Positions 36,331 to 47,692 of a stretch of DNA of 64,000 bases are shown here, in pieces. Origin of the DNA: Orthonyx spaldingii. Lineage: Eukaryota; Chordata; Aves; Passeriformes; Orthonychidae. The DNA is taken from positions 55,643 to 119,642 of the forward strand of contig VZTJ01001390.1 in assembly GCA_013397795.1 (NCBI GenBank), in the 5' to 3' direction. Made by a program: the position numbers and the translations under genes. Below the pieces are notes generated by a model that saw nothing but the letters and a program-made list of their open reading frames with translations, had not been told where the DNA came from and ran no database searches. Positions within the stretch are counted from its first letter, which is position 1, and each line of letters begins with the position of its first letter.

Positions 36331-37372
36331 GGACCTGAGCCAGCGGGGATGAGAGGAATGGTGGAGGCTTCAGCATCAGCCTGGGCTCCTCAATGGCCCA
36401 GCTACTGCTTGAAGCAAAGCCAAGATTTTCGTGCGGCTCCAGGAGGATTTTTTGGATGTTTTATTATCTTGGGCCATGTGGAAACTCCATTTCTTCCGCA
36501 GAGCACGGGGCAAGTTTGGGAGAGGGGAGTTTCCCGAGCTGGTTCTGCTCCCCAGCCTATCCAGCCCTGCTTGTCCTGCATCCCAGCTGGCAGGGGATGG
36601 TGATGCCCATGGATGCTGAGGGGTGTCATCGATTCTTGCCAGTCAGGGGATGTGGCTCCATGGATCTGGCAGGGCCACTGGGTGTAGGGATTTCCACGGA
36701 AAAGTGGTAACACTCCCAGTTTGTTCCCAGTACTCCCCAGAGCTGTGCACATCACTGTGAAGCAGCAAGTGCTCTCGTCCTGCTTCCTGGTACGGCCTCT
36801 CAGGCAAGTCCTCGAGTCAGCTTGACCACTTGAGGATTGTCTGCTCCTTGTTTTCTTTGCTTGTGGGTCATCTGTTCCTTAATTTCTTCTGGATTGTCTG
36901 TTTTCTTATTTCGCTGTGAGTGCAGTTGAACACAGAGCTCACCTGCAGAGTGAGTCCCTGCCCTCTCTGTGGCTTCCCAGGCTGCTCTTCTCCCTGAGGA
37001 TGAGGATATTTGATCCCAGCCTTGTGCTTTTCCTGCCCAAATCCCATATGCTGCAGCCCCTTTGCAATTGTCCTTCACATCTTCTTCTGGTTTGACTTGA
37101 CTCCAGGAAAAATGTCTTCAATGCCTTCTCCAGGTCACCAGTGAAGATGTGAGACTCCTTCTGAGGTTCTCCTTGGCATGTGGCCCTCATTTGGTTTCTT
37201 CTGAGTAGCCACAACTCCTTGTTTACATTGGTGGCATGGGCCAGTTTGAGATGAACACTGCAAGATTTCCTCTGAGATCTCCCCTCATTCTGGGGTTTCT
37301 TGGAGGCTGTGGGGGATGCTTTACTTTAGATTTCTTCTTCATCCCCTTTGTCCTCAGAGCTTGTGGTTTTGT
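36331..37372. other. Non-genic unique sequence
   Basis: GC-rich to about 36800, then pyrimidine-rich on the plus strand. No repeat or exon was recognised. Confidence 0.5.
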
Positions 37373-37482
37373 GCCTGGAAGCATTCAAAAATGTGTAACG
37401 TGGTGCTTGGAGACAGGGTTTAGTGATGAGTCTAGCTGAACTTGATGTTCTTAGAGGTGTTCTCCAGCCTAAACAATTCCAG
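37373..37482 (+). mobile_element. CR1 LINE tail, older subfamily
   Basis: Sense orientation: 'gtggtgcttggagacagggt', 'ttagtgatgagtctagctga', 'acttgatgttcttagaggtg', 'ctccagcctaaacaattcc'. The words are the complement of those seen at 24.5 and 63.3 kb. The copy is clearly diverged. Confidence 0.85.
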
Positions 37483-37799
37483 GATGCTCCTTCCATTCTA
37501 CCAATGGTCACTCCCCAACATCCCCATGGCTCCACCACCTCCCAGGTCACTTTCCCAAAGTGGGACCCCCTGAGGACTGTTCACATCAGAGATGGGATTT
37601 GTCTGGCCCATTTCTCTGTGGAATTGGATGGGTTATGGGGCTGAAGCCACTAAAGACTTAGAGAAAACTTCAGCCAAGCTTTGCAAAGCTGGACATTTTT
37701 TGGTGGGTTTCCATCCTCTGAGGTTGCTGGATCCTCCTGCTGGAGGACCCATTCCTTCACACAGCCCCGTTGACCTGGGCCTGGCTCCCACTGCCTGGT
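37483..37799. other. Unique spacer
   Basis: About 320 bases with nothing recognised. Confidence 0.5.
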
Positions 37800-38398
37800 G
37801 TTGTCCTCATTCTTCACACCACAAAAGATTAAAGATAATACTGATACTAATAATACAAACCCGCCCTTGTGAGAATGGGCTGCCGGAGGTATTATGCCAG
37901 AGAAAGGCTCTGTGAAATGGCTTGGGTAATTTACACTCATTAGGAGGAGAATGCAGTAGATTAAAGGTAGCAAGGGTGAATAGCTTCCCATTTTTGTCAA
38001 ACTTGCCTAACCTTTTATTCACCTGCTGAAGCCCTTATTTTATAATAATAAAAAAGAGGAGAAAGAGCCTTGCATGAACTTGGGGAGAAAGGCAGAGAGT
38101 GCAAGCTAGGAGCTATTTTCTCAAGAGAGAGAAATGCAGCATTATAGATTAAAGGTGAAAAGACAGCCCTCATTTAAATCAATCCACCTCTCCGAAGCAT
38201 ATTTATTCACAGATTAATTAGAGTTGCAAATGAAAATGATCTGGTTGGTGGGAACATTATTGAGGCCTTTAAAGTGTGGGAGTGAAGATTAAAAGGAAGC
38301 ACACTTACCCTTTCCTTATGATCTGAAGAGGAGATCAAAAGAGTCGGTGTCAAATTAACAGCCCTGATGATTTCTCTCTTCTTCTAGGCCTCGTTTAT
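37800..38398. other. AT-rich repeat-free block, candidate conserved non-coding element
   Basis: Nearly 600 bases of low-CpG, non-repetitive sequence. It is dense in homeodomain-type cores ('actcattaggaggagaatgc', 'cacagattaattagagttgc', 'tagattaaaggt' twice, 'gtcaaattaacagccctgat'). It ends at a pyrimidine tract plus AG ('ctcttcttctag') that looks like a splice acceptor. Of the blocks listed it has the most enhancer-like texture. Conservation has not been tested. Confidence 0.4.
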
Positions 38399-39098
38399 TA
38401 TCTCAGGCTCATGTTGCTACACGCAGGAGGAAGACCTGGTTTCCTGAGCCGCCGGTGCGGGAAGAGTGTGGGGACCCTTTGGACAACTGGGAGCAGGTGG
38501 GAAGGTCTGTAGGGACCAGGGACACGGGGCACGTGTGTGTGCAGGGGAGCAAAGCCCCCAGAGCCCGCCTGTCGGGCGGCACGGAGGGAGGAAATGTTCA
38601 TTCCCGTGTTGGGGTGTTGTAGGGAATTGTTCAGGCTGCCAGACTTGCCAGTTTACCGGCCGTGGTGAATGAACACCCAGCCTCTTCTGAGTCTGTGGGA
38701 TGGACCTGGGACTTGCTGTTGGGTAAGAACCATGATTCTGCTCGGCTCGAAGGGAGGGGAGGCAAACTCAGTCCTCGTGAGACTCCACCAGGAGCAGTAC
38801 AAACACGGCAAAGCAAGGAATGGCATCTGAATCCTTTGGGAAGACACCAGCAGAGGCAGCACACCCAGGGAAGAGCGTTCCTTTCCATGGGGTCTGAACG
38901 GGCCTGGAGGAGGGAGAGGGAACAGTGCAGCCCCCAGTGTGGCCTGGTAGGAAGCAGAGAGATGGGATCACGCAGAGCTGCCAGGGAACAACCCAGCAAG
39001 GTCCATCCCACCAGAGCTCCTTTCCCATCGGATCACAAGAGCTCACTGGGAGAAGATGGAACTGGCTGTGCCTGGAGGCAGAGAGACAGATGTCAGTG
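38399..39098. other. Unique, GC-richer sequence
   Basis: The first 80 bases follow an acceptor-like 'ttcttctag' and reach a donor-like 'gagcaggtgggaag' (38491 region), so they could be a non-coding exon. The translated frame is not recognisable. Nothing else was seen. Confidence 0.25.
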
Positions 39099-39374
39099 AA
39101 TCCCAGACTGGTTTGGGAGCGAAGGGACCTCAAAGCCCATCCAGTGCCACGCCCTGCCACGGGCAGGGACACCTTCTACTGTCCCAGGGTGCTCCAAGCC
39201 CCATCCAACCTGTCCTTGGACATTTCCAGGGATCCAGGGGCAGCCACAGCTTCTCTGGGCACCCTGTGCCAGGGCCTCCCCACCCTCACAGGGAAGAATT
39301 TCTTAACATCCCATCTAACCCTGCCCTCTGGCAGTGGGAAGGCATTCCCCTTTGTCCTAGCACTCCAGGCCCTT
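39099..39374 (-). mobile_element. CR1 LINE, 5'-truncated copy
   Basis: Antisense common-subfamily tail: 'gccacgggcagggacacctt', 'gatccaggggcagccacagc', 'ttctctgggcaccctgtgcc', 'aacatcccatctaaccctgc', 'cccctttgtcctagcactcc'. It is well preserved, with a small deletion after 'gaagaatttcttaa'. Confidence 0.95.
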
Positions 39375-41560
39375 TAAAACATGAAAAGGGCAAGGAGGAA
39401 TATTCTGAGAATTTCCCCTAAGCATGGCTCATCTTTTTCTTTCTTGATGTTTGAAGGCTTGAAAAGAAACATCCCGCATAATCCTGTTTTTCTTACATGG
39501 TGACCTTCCCTGTGCAATGACTGCTGCACAAACTGATCTCTCTCAGCACAGAGCTCTGCCCTGGTGCTTTGGCTTCATTCCCACCTGTCCAGTGAGGATC
39601 ATGGCAGTGGCAGTGTAGACAAGGCTCAAAGGGTTGTCCAACTGCATGGCTGCCAAGAGGTCTCTCACTTTGCAAGCCAATGTTGGAGGTGCTGCAGATT
39701 TAGCAGAAATGCACTCACTGCAGGAATTCATCATTTTTTTCCTGAGCTCTATCAGAAAGGAGAAATGAGAAAGGGAGAAGCATCTGAATCCTCTGCTCTC
39801 AGCGTGGGCACCAGGGAATGGCTCCAGAGCACTGGGGGAAGGAGGAGAAGCAGCAGCTTGAGCTATTTGCTGGCTCTTTCTGCAGCCAGACGAAAGCTCT
39901 CATAAAGGACACCAGTTTGGGAGCTTCCCGGTGCTCAGTGCCTGCTCCAAGGGCTGCTCATGGCTCCAGAGGAGCTGGACGGGCAGGCAGGGAGAGGCAG
40001 CCCAGCAGGCTCAGCTGAGCCATGGTGGTGTCTCCAGGTCTGGACCTGCTGTGGCTCCAAAGGGTTGAGTCCATCCCAAGCCAGGGACAGACGAAGTCTT
40101 GGCTGGTGCCTTGGTGCTGCCTGCAAGGGCTGACAGAGGAGTCAGCAGGGCTGGAGAATCCCAATGCATCCACGTTCCCAGTCTGGATCAGGAGGAAGGA
40201 GCTGTCCCTGCGCTCCAGCCGGAGGAGGTGGCGGCTTTCCCAACCCCACCCCCGGAAGGTTTGCAATGCCCACGCCATCCATCTCTCCCTGCTCCCAGTG
40301 CTTGGCTCTGCGGACAGAGGGTGCTGTGCCCTGAACTCCTGGAATGTGGTCTTTTTCCTGGAGTCTGCAGTGGGAAGTGTGAGTTGGGTGCCAAAGGCGT
40401 GGAATGCGTGGGCCCGGCTGGCTCCGTGGAGCCATGGGCACTGCTCCCGCCAGGCACGCTTCCTAGGAACCAGCTGCCAGGGGTAAGGGATTGTTCCACC
40501 CAATCCCTCATTACCACACAGCCCTGTTAATTTGCTGCGTTACCCCTAGGGGATTTGGCATTCCTTGTGCACTCAGATTTTCCTTGCAATTGTGTTCTTC
40601 CTCCATCAGACACCCAAATTCTCCCACTCTCCCTATGAGGGACAACAGAAATCCAGTGGAGGGGGAGGAGGATTGGCCCTCATTCTTATTTAACTGTTTG
40701 CTTTGGATTGTCTTTTTGGGTTTTTTTTTGGTTGTTTGGCTTTTTTTAATCCCTGTCCTCTCCACATTCCCTGTTTCTCCACGGTCTCTGCCTCCTGTTT
40801 GCCATACCAAGCTACAAATCCAAGCTGGAGGTGCTCAGGCATCAGCGTCTCTGTGTGTTTTGTGAGCTGTGCTCTGGCCATGCCAAAATTTTGACATTCC
40901 AAGTCTGAGAGAGGGCTGGAGACACCCATTCCCAACTGTGAGGGCTCAGCCAGGATCCCTCCTCTCTGCCACAGGGGAACAGCACTGCAAGCACAGGAAG
41001 CAGCATTTTCCCAATGGGTCCAGCTCGCTCCCGAGCCCTTCTGCTCAGAAAAGCCCAGCCAGGAAGATTTCCATGGAAGGGTCAGCTCTGGCTTGTGTTG
41101 GTGACTTGGGAATTGCTCTGCACGGCTGCAAGGGCATTTCCAGTTTAAAACATCCCCTTGAAGCCGAGTTTGCATTTGGATGTGGATGCAAATGAGAATC
41201 TGATCAGGTTTCTTTTCCTGTAAATATTTTGTTTCTGCTTGGAGGAAGCAAAGCACCTGTGTGTGGTCTGTGCTGAGCTTGCTGCTCTTATTTGGGTTTG
41301 GATTTTGACCTGCCCATGTAGGACAAACGTTTTGCATCCACAAGATTTAAATGAGCCGGGAGACTTGTTCCCCTCTCAGCCCTGCTGACAGGTTCCAGGC
41401 TGTTTGCAGAGGCTCTCCTGAATTGATGATTTCTAGGTCAAGGAGAGTGTTATGTTTTTTTGACTGTTTGTCTTGTGCTAATCGCTGTCAGCCCCGAGAT
41501 TTATGCAAGGATAGTGACAGCAGATGGGGTCACTTTTATTGGGAATTCACACACCAGGCA
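39375..41560. other. Non-genic unique sequence
   Basis: Contains one weak exon candidate (39585-39691, listed separately). A T-rich stretch lies at about 40717-40750. Minus-strand frames of 181 and 217 codons (39958-40503, 40690-41343) have no domains and conflict with other frames. Confidence 0.45.
39585..39691 (-). other. Very weak exon candidate
   Basis: On the minus strand a frame reading APPTLACKVRDLLAAMQLD, then NPLSLVYTATAMILTG, is bounded by an acceptor-like 'gctaaatctgcag' and a donor-like 'gacag|gtggga'. The 107 bases have a more protein-like composition than the surrounding frames. I do not recognise a family, and no companion exons are evident. Confidence 0.15.
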
Positions 41561-41563
41561 GGC

Positions 41564-41649
41564 AAAGGGGAAGGGGAAGGGGAAGGGGAAGGGAAAGGGA
41601 AAGGGAAAGGAAAAGGGAAAGGGAAAGGGAAAGGGAAAGGGGAAAGGGG
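41564..41649. repeat. Purine hexanucleotide tract (GGGGAA/GGGAAA)n
   Basis: About 86 bases of pure purine with period 6: four GGGGAA-type units, then about eight GGGAAA-type units with one GGAAAA variant. The strand asymmetry is complete, so triplex (H-DNA) and slipped structures are possible. Open frames across it (KGKGKG, GRGRER) are by-products of the repeat. Confidence 0.95.
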
Positions 41650-42211
41650 CCTTTGCCAGGTAGTCTGTGGATACTCGGAGACTCCTGCACTGAAAATATT
41701 TCTGGTTTTAACAAAGCTCCTGCTTGTGCATTTTCATTATTTTCCTTAGAATTAAAGCATTTACATACAGTCTTTTTTCTCTTTTGATAGCTTTTATGGG
41801 AAATGATCACATTATTGCCCAACATCCACGTCAGCTGTGTCTGATCCTGAGTGGGTTCACCCTGCACTATGAATTGGATTCAAAGGGTCTCCACCTATAT
41901 TCCAAATACACCATTGCTTCTTACAATTCAGACCTCTAGAACCTAATATCTATTTACATCCGGAGTTTTTTTCCTGGTGGAAGGAAAATTTGCAAATATA
42001 GAGTTGCCAAGAATTACAGAATAAATCACTGCACCCAAGTGGCATCTTGTGCTGGGTTGGAGGTGGTACATCCCTTGGCAATCTTTAACCCAGTGTGCAG
42101 GTGGATGTAAAATTTCAATTCCTAGGCAATCTAATGCTTTAATTTTTATTTTTTCAGGACCATATAAATCACATTGTGTTTTTCAGTGTGGTGAATGTGG
42201 TGATTCCAAGG
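41650..42211. other. Unique AT-rich sequence
   Basis: No repeat or exon was recognised. Confidence 0.5.
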
Positions 42212-42632
42212 ACCAGCGGAGGCTGCGGAGCTGAGCAAGGGCCTGGAACATCTCGGTGCCCAGGAAAGACTGAGGGAGCTGGGGCTGCTCAGCCTCGAGA
42301 GGAGCCCCAGCTGAGAGGGGCCCTGAGCCCTGGGTGTCCCTGTGTGCACCCCCAGGCTCTGCTCCGGGGCCAGCAGTGGCACCAGAGGGACGGGCGGGGA
42401 CTGAGCCCAGGAAGCTCCACCTGGACATGAGGAAGAACTTTCCTGGGCAGTGCCCAGCCCTGAACAGATCCCAGAGAGGCTGTGGAGTCTCCCTCACTGG
42501 AGATACTGCAGAACTGTCTGGACACAGTCTGTGCCCCGTGCTCTGGGATGGCCCTGCCGGAGCAGGGAGGTGGCAACAGATGGACCTACTGTGGTCCCTT
42601 CCAGCCTCACCCACCCTGGGATCTGGGATTCT
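42212..42632 (+). mobile_element. CR1 LINE, divergent subfamily
   Basis: A sense copy of a third CR1 lineage: 'gactgagggagctggggctg', 'ctcagcctcgagaggagccc', 'ctggacatgaggaagaactt', 'gagaggctgtggagtctccc', 'cactggagatactgcagaac', ending 'ggtcccttccagcctcaccc'. The antisense copy at 49.7 kb is from the same lineage. Confidence 0.88.
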
Positions 42633-43559
42633 GTCTCCCTTGCCTTTCACCCCTGCTGTTCACAGGAATTTCAAACTTCCCATTTGCAGGCTTTTTCTGA
42701 GCTTAGATCTCTTCTCTCCCAGTCTAGATTCATTCTCACCCATTTCCCTCATCTCATCTTTACTTGATCCATCACATCCTTGGGGCCCAGACCTTGTTCC
42801 TCTCCTTTTCTTTCTCTCCCATTTTTCCATACAGGTGTGGGAACATAGCAAAACCTTTGCAAGTCTTTTCTTTAAGATGGCCTGAACAACCAAACTTTAA
42901 CCAAAGAACTGTTGTTTGAGACAACTTCCAAAAGATTTTTGGAGCAGCGTGTTGTGATCTTGAGCCCTGCAGCCACCCAAAAATGTGTGATGTGGTACTG
43001 TAGGGTTGTATTCTTGTATTTTCCTGAAGAAACTCCCATGATGTGCATCAACCTTAGTTTTTGGGGATGTGCCTTGGTGCAGGAGCTGGAATGTGTTGGG
43101 ACAGGGTTCATTGGGGGGGTTAAATTGGCTCAGTCACTCTGTCACCCCAGGGGTGGCTTTATCATCACAGTCCCCAAGGTTAAATTGGATGAACCCACAT
43201 TGTTATGTCTGGGACACCTGGAAAATATCCCACCCTGGCCTGGTGGGTCAGGAATGGACATGAGATGTCCCAGCCAGAAACTCATCTTGAGAAGACAACT
43301 TGGAATCTTCTCAGCCCACTCGGAGCCGTGGGAAAGGGGACGAAACAGCCAAAACCAAACATTTGGTGAGCAGGTATTTAAAAAAAAAACCAAAAAAAAA
43401 CAGGGAAAAAAATCCCTGCAACCCCCCTTTGGAAGCTCCTGAGGCCTGGAGTGATGCAGAGCTGTGGTTAATGGCCACTCCCCGAGGTTTCCCCTCCCAC
43501 GGAGCACAATTGATTGCAGCGAGATTACGATGCCATTAAAATTCACTCTGCCCATAAAC
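42633..43559. other. Non-genic unique sequence
   Basis: An A-rich run lies at 43381-43412. A plus frame of 176 codons (42912-43442) ends in that lysine-coding A-run and is not credible as a gene. Confidence 0.5.
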
Positions 43560-44180
43560 CAACGCCGGGGAAAATGCTGACGTTTATAGCAGCTCCTACA
43601 AGAGACATATTTCAGGGCAAAGTGAGTCCTAATGCAAGAACTTTATTTAGGTAAAACAACATCCAGGGAGGGAGGGGGGAGAGGAGGAGGAGAGGTGGTG
43701 GCGATTGCAGAGAATTTTATTTCTTTCAACTAATGGGTATAGGGATGCTAAATTTAAAAGACATTTTTAATAAATCTATTGGCCTTTGACAAAATCAATC
43801 CAAACCCCATAAACCAAGAAGTCACCCACTTGGTATTAATGAGGCTACATTTGCATTTATTTTTCCTTTACACTAGACAAACCATTAATTTCGTGTTTAT
43901 GCTTCCTTTGAAGTCTGAATGCTTGGAGATAGATGGCCACATCAAGTCTCCTGCTGCTACATTAATATTTTGCTATAAATGATAAATTTGACCATTTTCT
44001 ACAACACCCCTTTTTTCTTTAAGAAAGCTGAGAAAATGCGAGCAATAAGTCTTAAGCCCCTGAAAGCTTCGCTGTTTTTTTAAATACTCTGCAGTCATTG
44101 ATTATTAAAGCAGTCATAGCTTTAACTTGGGCTTGCATTTGATGGCACCCAGCATTCTGCTGCTGTAAATTGAGAGATGT
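43560..44180. other. AT-rich repeat-free block, candidate conserved non-coding element
   Basis: About 620 bases, low CpG, rich in TAAT/ATTA words ('acttggtattaatgaggcta', 'acaaaccattaatttcgtgt', 'ctgctacattaatattttgc', 'cattgattattaaagcag'). A short purine run (43668-43702) lies inside. There is no CR1 or LTR sequence. Function is inferred from texture. Confidence 0.4.
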
Positions 44181-44393
44181 TCATTAACCAATCAGGGGCT
44201 TCTTTTTTGCAAATCATCTTTCATTTGACCCATGGGAAAACCAGACACGGCCCAGTCACCGCTGCCTCACCCCCTCCCGGGCCTCTGCAGACCCCTCCTC
44301 ACATCTCAGGGTTGCTTCCATGCAAGTTAAGCACATCCTTGTGCTCCAGCAGGACATCCAAGGCGCCTTTTCTCAGTTTTGCAGTAATTTGCC

Positions 44394-44509
44394 TTTTTTT
44401 TTTTTTTTTTTTGTTTTTTTCTTTTCTNNNNNNNNNNNNNNNNNNNNNNNNNNNNNNNNNNNNNNNNNAGTAATTTTGCTTTTTTTTTTTTTTTTTTTAG
44501 TTTTTTTCC
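44394..44509. repeat. Poly-T runs flanking an assembly gap
   Basis: A T-run of about 19 is followed by G and more T. After an N block comes a second near-identical arrangement: 'agtaatttgcc' plus T-run on the left, 'agtaattttgc' plus T-run on the right. The duplication across the gap suggests that the two sides are alternative reads of one locus. Confidence 0.8.
44428..44468. other. Assembly gap (41 N)
   Basis: Undetermined bases inside a homopolymer-rich region. The real length is unknown and could be zero or negative. Confidence 0.98.
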
Positions 44510-45208
44510 TTTCATGATGCTCTATTACCCATACAGGGCACGAGGACCCTCCCAAAAACCCCCCAGCTCCTAGAAACAAAGGGAAAGACCTTCTGAAAAA
44601 CTTCTAGCAGCCCAGGATGATGGGTAGGAGGGAGGTTAAGCTCCTTGGAAAGGTCTGTAATTTTCCAGATCCTGAACTCCCAGTCCCAGATCCAGAAAAA
44701 GGCACAAGTTTGGTGATGCTCCACATGCCCCTGCCTGATGTGGGTCTCAGGATGGGTTTTGTGAGCTCAGCGTGAGGATTAAACCTCTCCCAGGTGGAGT
44801 GGGAAGGCTGATATCCAAGAGAATTCCTGCAGCCAGTGCACGGAGATGTGTGGCAGCAGGGAAAGCTTGGGAATCTCAAAAACATTCCCGGTCCATGCCT
44901 TTCCTGAAGAGCACGGAGTGACAGGCAGAGGCTAGATCTGAGAAACCCTAAAGATCCCAGATTCCCTGGAATCCCTAAGGGTTCCTAGGCTGGTGTTCCC
45001 ATCTCAGGGGTGCTGCTGGGCACGGTTACCTGGGCTGGGACACTGCGAGGGATCAGCCCACTCAGGTGGGATTAGGGAAGGGGTGTGCAGCTCTGCTCCC
45101 CCCAGCAGGTCAGACCTTCCCCCCAGACACTCCTGGGAACTGGCCCAGGCATTTCTCATGGACTCCACACCTTGCAGAACATTTGGATGCTGGCTGGCCA
45201 GCCCTTGC
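44510..45208. other. Unique spacer
   Basis: GC-moderate sequence with no recognised element. Confidence 0.5.
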
Positions 45209-45365
45209 ATAGAATCCCAGAATCCTGGAATGGTTAGGGTTGGAAGGGATCTTAAAGCCCATCCAATTCCAGACCCTGCCATGGGCAGGGACACCTTCCA
45301 CTGTCCCAGGCTGCTCCAAAGCTCCATCCAACCTGGCCTTGGGCACTTCCAGGAATGGGGCAGCC
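45209..45365 (-). mobile_element. CR1 LINE, 3' tail fragment
   Basis: Antisense tail with a doubled terminal repeat ('agaatcccagaatcctggaa'), then 'gccatgggcagggacacctt' and 'aacctggccttgggcacttc'. It is truncated shortly after 'caggaatggggcagcc'. Confidence 0.92.
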
Positions 45366-45844
45366 TTGCACGTGTACTCTAGCCAGGATTTCTACGCTAT
45401 CAGACCCTCAGCTGCCAAGAGAGAGATTTTGTGCTCTGTGTTTCTTGATTTAGGTGCCTAAATTCTTCCTTTGTCACTGCAGGCAGGGAGTTGGCTGGGA
45501 GAGGCAGAGCCAGTGGGGCGTCTCTGGGGTCCCAGCTGAGGCTGCATCCAGCCCAAGTGCGAGCTGTGTGTCTGCACCAAGTTGGCTTTTGGTTCCCTCC
45601 CAGATTCCTCTGGCAGCACATCCCTGATCCATGCCCTGCTGCAAACATTGCATGGGATGCAGAGATGGCCAGTGCTCTGCAGTGAGACTGGGGATTAAGG
45701 GCTCCTTCAGCTTCAGCCTCTTCCCCGTCCCACTAAATCTTTTATCTGGTGTCTGCCAGGTCTCCCAGCAGCTTTGGTGGTGGAGGATCTGAGCTCCCAA
45801 ATCCGAGCTGCTCTCTGCACACACTCCCTAAACAAGGAGCGGGG
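45366..45844. other. Unique spacer
   Basis: Nothing recognised. Confidence 0.5.
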
Positions 45845-46090
45845 CCCTGAGCATGAATTAGCAGATTAAGCATCACTTTTTTGTGGGCTGGTTTATTTTA
45901 TTATTTTTTATGAAGCATCTTTTATAGCTGTGCTGGGGTTAGATTTCATCTAACCCTTGTTTATTTTCTGTGCCAGCCGGAGTTTATGGAGGAGGGAAGG
46001 GATGTTATATCAATAGGGGAGTGGCTATTGACACTTGCTGCTATGAAGTGCCTTTATGTGCTTTCAAACGGCAGGATTATGCTCCGGATG
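45845..46090. other. AT-rich repeat-free block, possible conserved non-coding element
   Basis: 'attagcagattaagcatcac' and 'attttattattttttatgaa' precede non-repetitive sequence ('ggggagtggctattgacact'). The evidence is compositional only. Confidence 0.28.
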
Positions 46091-47607
46091 GCTCCGTGCC
46101 GGAATTGTCTCCTGCTCCATTAACAGCCGAGAGGTGGAGGCGTGAACTGCTCGCGGGGGTCTGACATGAGGGAGGGCTGGGTATTGAGCGGGGGAGTTGT
46201 GCCCGCTCTGGCTCTTTTCCCTCTTTTTTTAAAGGAAGAGGAATTCCTGCTTCTGCGGATCCGCTGAAATTCAGCCTGCTGGGATCCACTCCTGCCTTCC
46301 AGCAAAGCCTTGTGCAGAGCTGTCCCAGTGCATCCCTTGCTGAGAACTCCTGAGGGTGGTGAGAAAACCTCGAGAGCTGGTTTTTGGCAGTTCTGCTTTC
46401 TCCTCATTCTCATTCAGCTCTTTCGCATTCAGCTCCCGGTGTCTGGACTTGAAAGGTTCCCATGTCCAAGTCTCACACCAAACCAGTTTAATGAGAAACA
46501 CACTTAAAACAGCAATAACGCCTGCATTCAGGTCATGGAAGGATGGGATGTTTGAGGAAGAAGATGGATCTCAGCAGAGTCCTGTCTGAGCCTCCCATTT
46601 TGGGCAGCAGCTCCGCTGAACACGGTCCTAAGGCAGGGTTTGTGCCCATGGGTCTCTCCCAGCATCCAAGGTTTGCAGCTCAGTGTTCAGCCCTGCTCCA
46701 GCTGGTTTTGCCTGCCGTCCTGCCAGCTGCTCACACTCTGCAGGCAGTGGATGTCCTCTGGATATATCCATGCATTTTTCCCTTGCCCAACAAGTCTGAA
46801 CATGCTAAAGATCAAGTGAATGTGGTTGGCACTTCCCGCCAATAATTAGAAATGAAAGCAAGCATGAAATAAATGTCTGGGTTATTCTCATGAAAAAGTG
46901 AGACTCAAACAGTGATTTCAGAAGCCAGGCTTCTGCCTTTCATTTCAGATTTTGGCCTCTTTCTGTCTTTGTAAAAAAGGAAAATATAAGCGTAGTGTCT
47001 GGGAGCTGGGAACCTCTCCTGCCTCAGGCTTCTCACTGCCATTGATGTCTCTTCTCGTGCCATGGGAATATCGGTGCTGGAAAAGGGCTGAATGTGGTGG
47101 AGAGTCTGGGTCACTGGGGATCCTCCCCACCCTTCCACATGCTCTGTAAAGGGAGGTTAACTGAGGAGATGATGTTTCCCTGTATCCCTCAAACCTGCCT
47201 TTGAACAGAGCTGGATTTGCAGCCACAAACCAAAGGAAACCTCCCAAGCCACAAGAACAAATGGAGCAATGAAGCCCAGATAATTTGAATAGGGGTGGTT
47301 GTTAAGGGTTTTGCTGCTCCTTGGACCTGTTAACTCGTCCTGCCCAGGGGCAGTGCATCCTACTTGGAATCACCAACTTTGGATCACTCGTTTTCCCTTC
47401 TGGCCATCTGCTCCTGCTCCAGTTCCTGTTGTGTCCATGAAAGAATAAAGCTACCAGCATCATCCCAGCCCATCCCAGCTTGAATTCTCCACCAGAGCTG
47501 GAGCTGGGCTGCTCAGAGGAGCAGCAGGCTCACACTGGTGGCCTCTGTCAGTTCTGATCCTGTTTGTGGAGGGAAATGGAGCAGAACCTCATTCCCACAG
47601 AGACCAG
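46091..47607. other. Non-genic unique sequence
   Basis: No repeat family or exon was recognised. The open frames are all about 100 codons or fewer and overlapping. Confidence 0.5.
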
Positions 47608-47692
47608 AGAATCCCAGAATGGTTTGGGTTGAGGAAGGGACCCTCAAGGCCAGCTCATTCCACCCCTCTGCCATGGACAGGGACACCTTCCA
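47608..47692 (-). mobile_element. CR1 LINE, very short tail
   Basis: About 85 bases of antisense tail: 'gaatcccagaatggtttggg', then 'gccatggacagggacacctt'. Similarity stops at 'ccatcctcatggagac'. Confidence 0.85.

Noticed and set aside
40690..41343. 217-codon minus-strand open frame, the longest in the window
   Set aside because: It has no domain, conflicts with several plus-strand frames and lacks convincing splice or promoter context.
41350..41787. Frames encoding KGKGKG or GRGRER repeats
   Set aside because: Direct products of the purine hexanucleotide tract.
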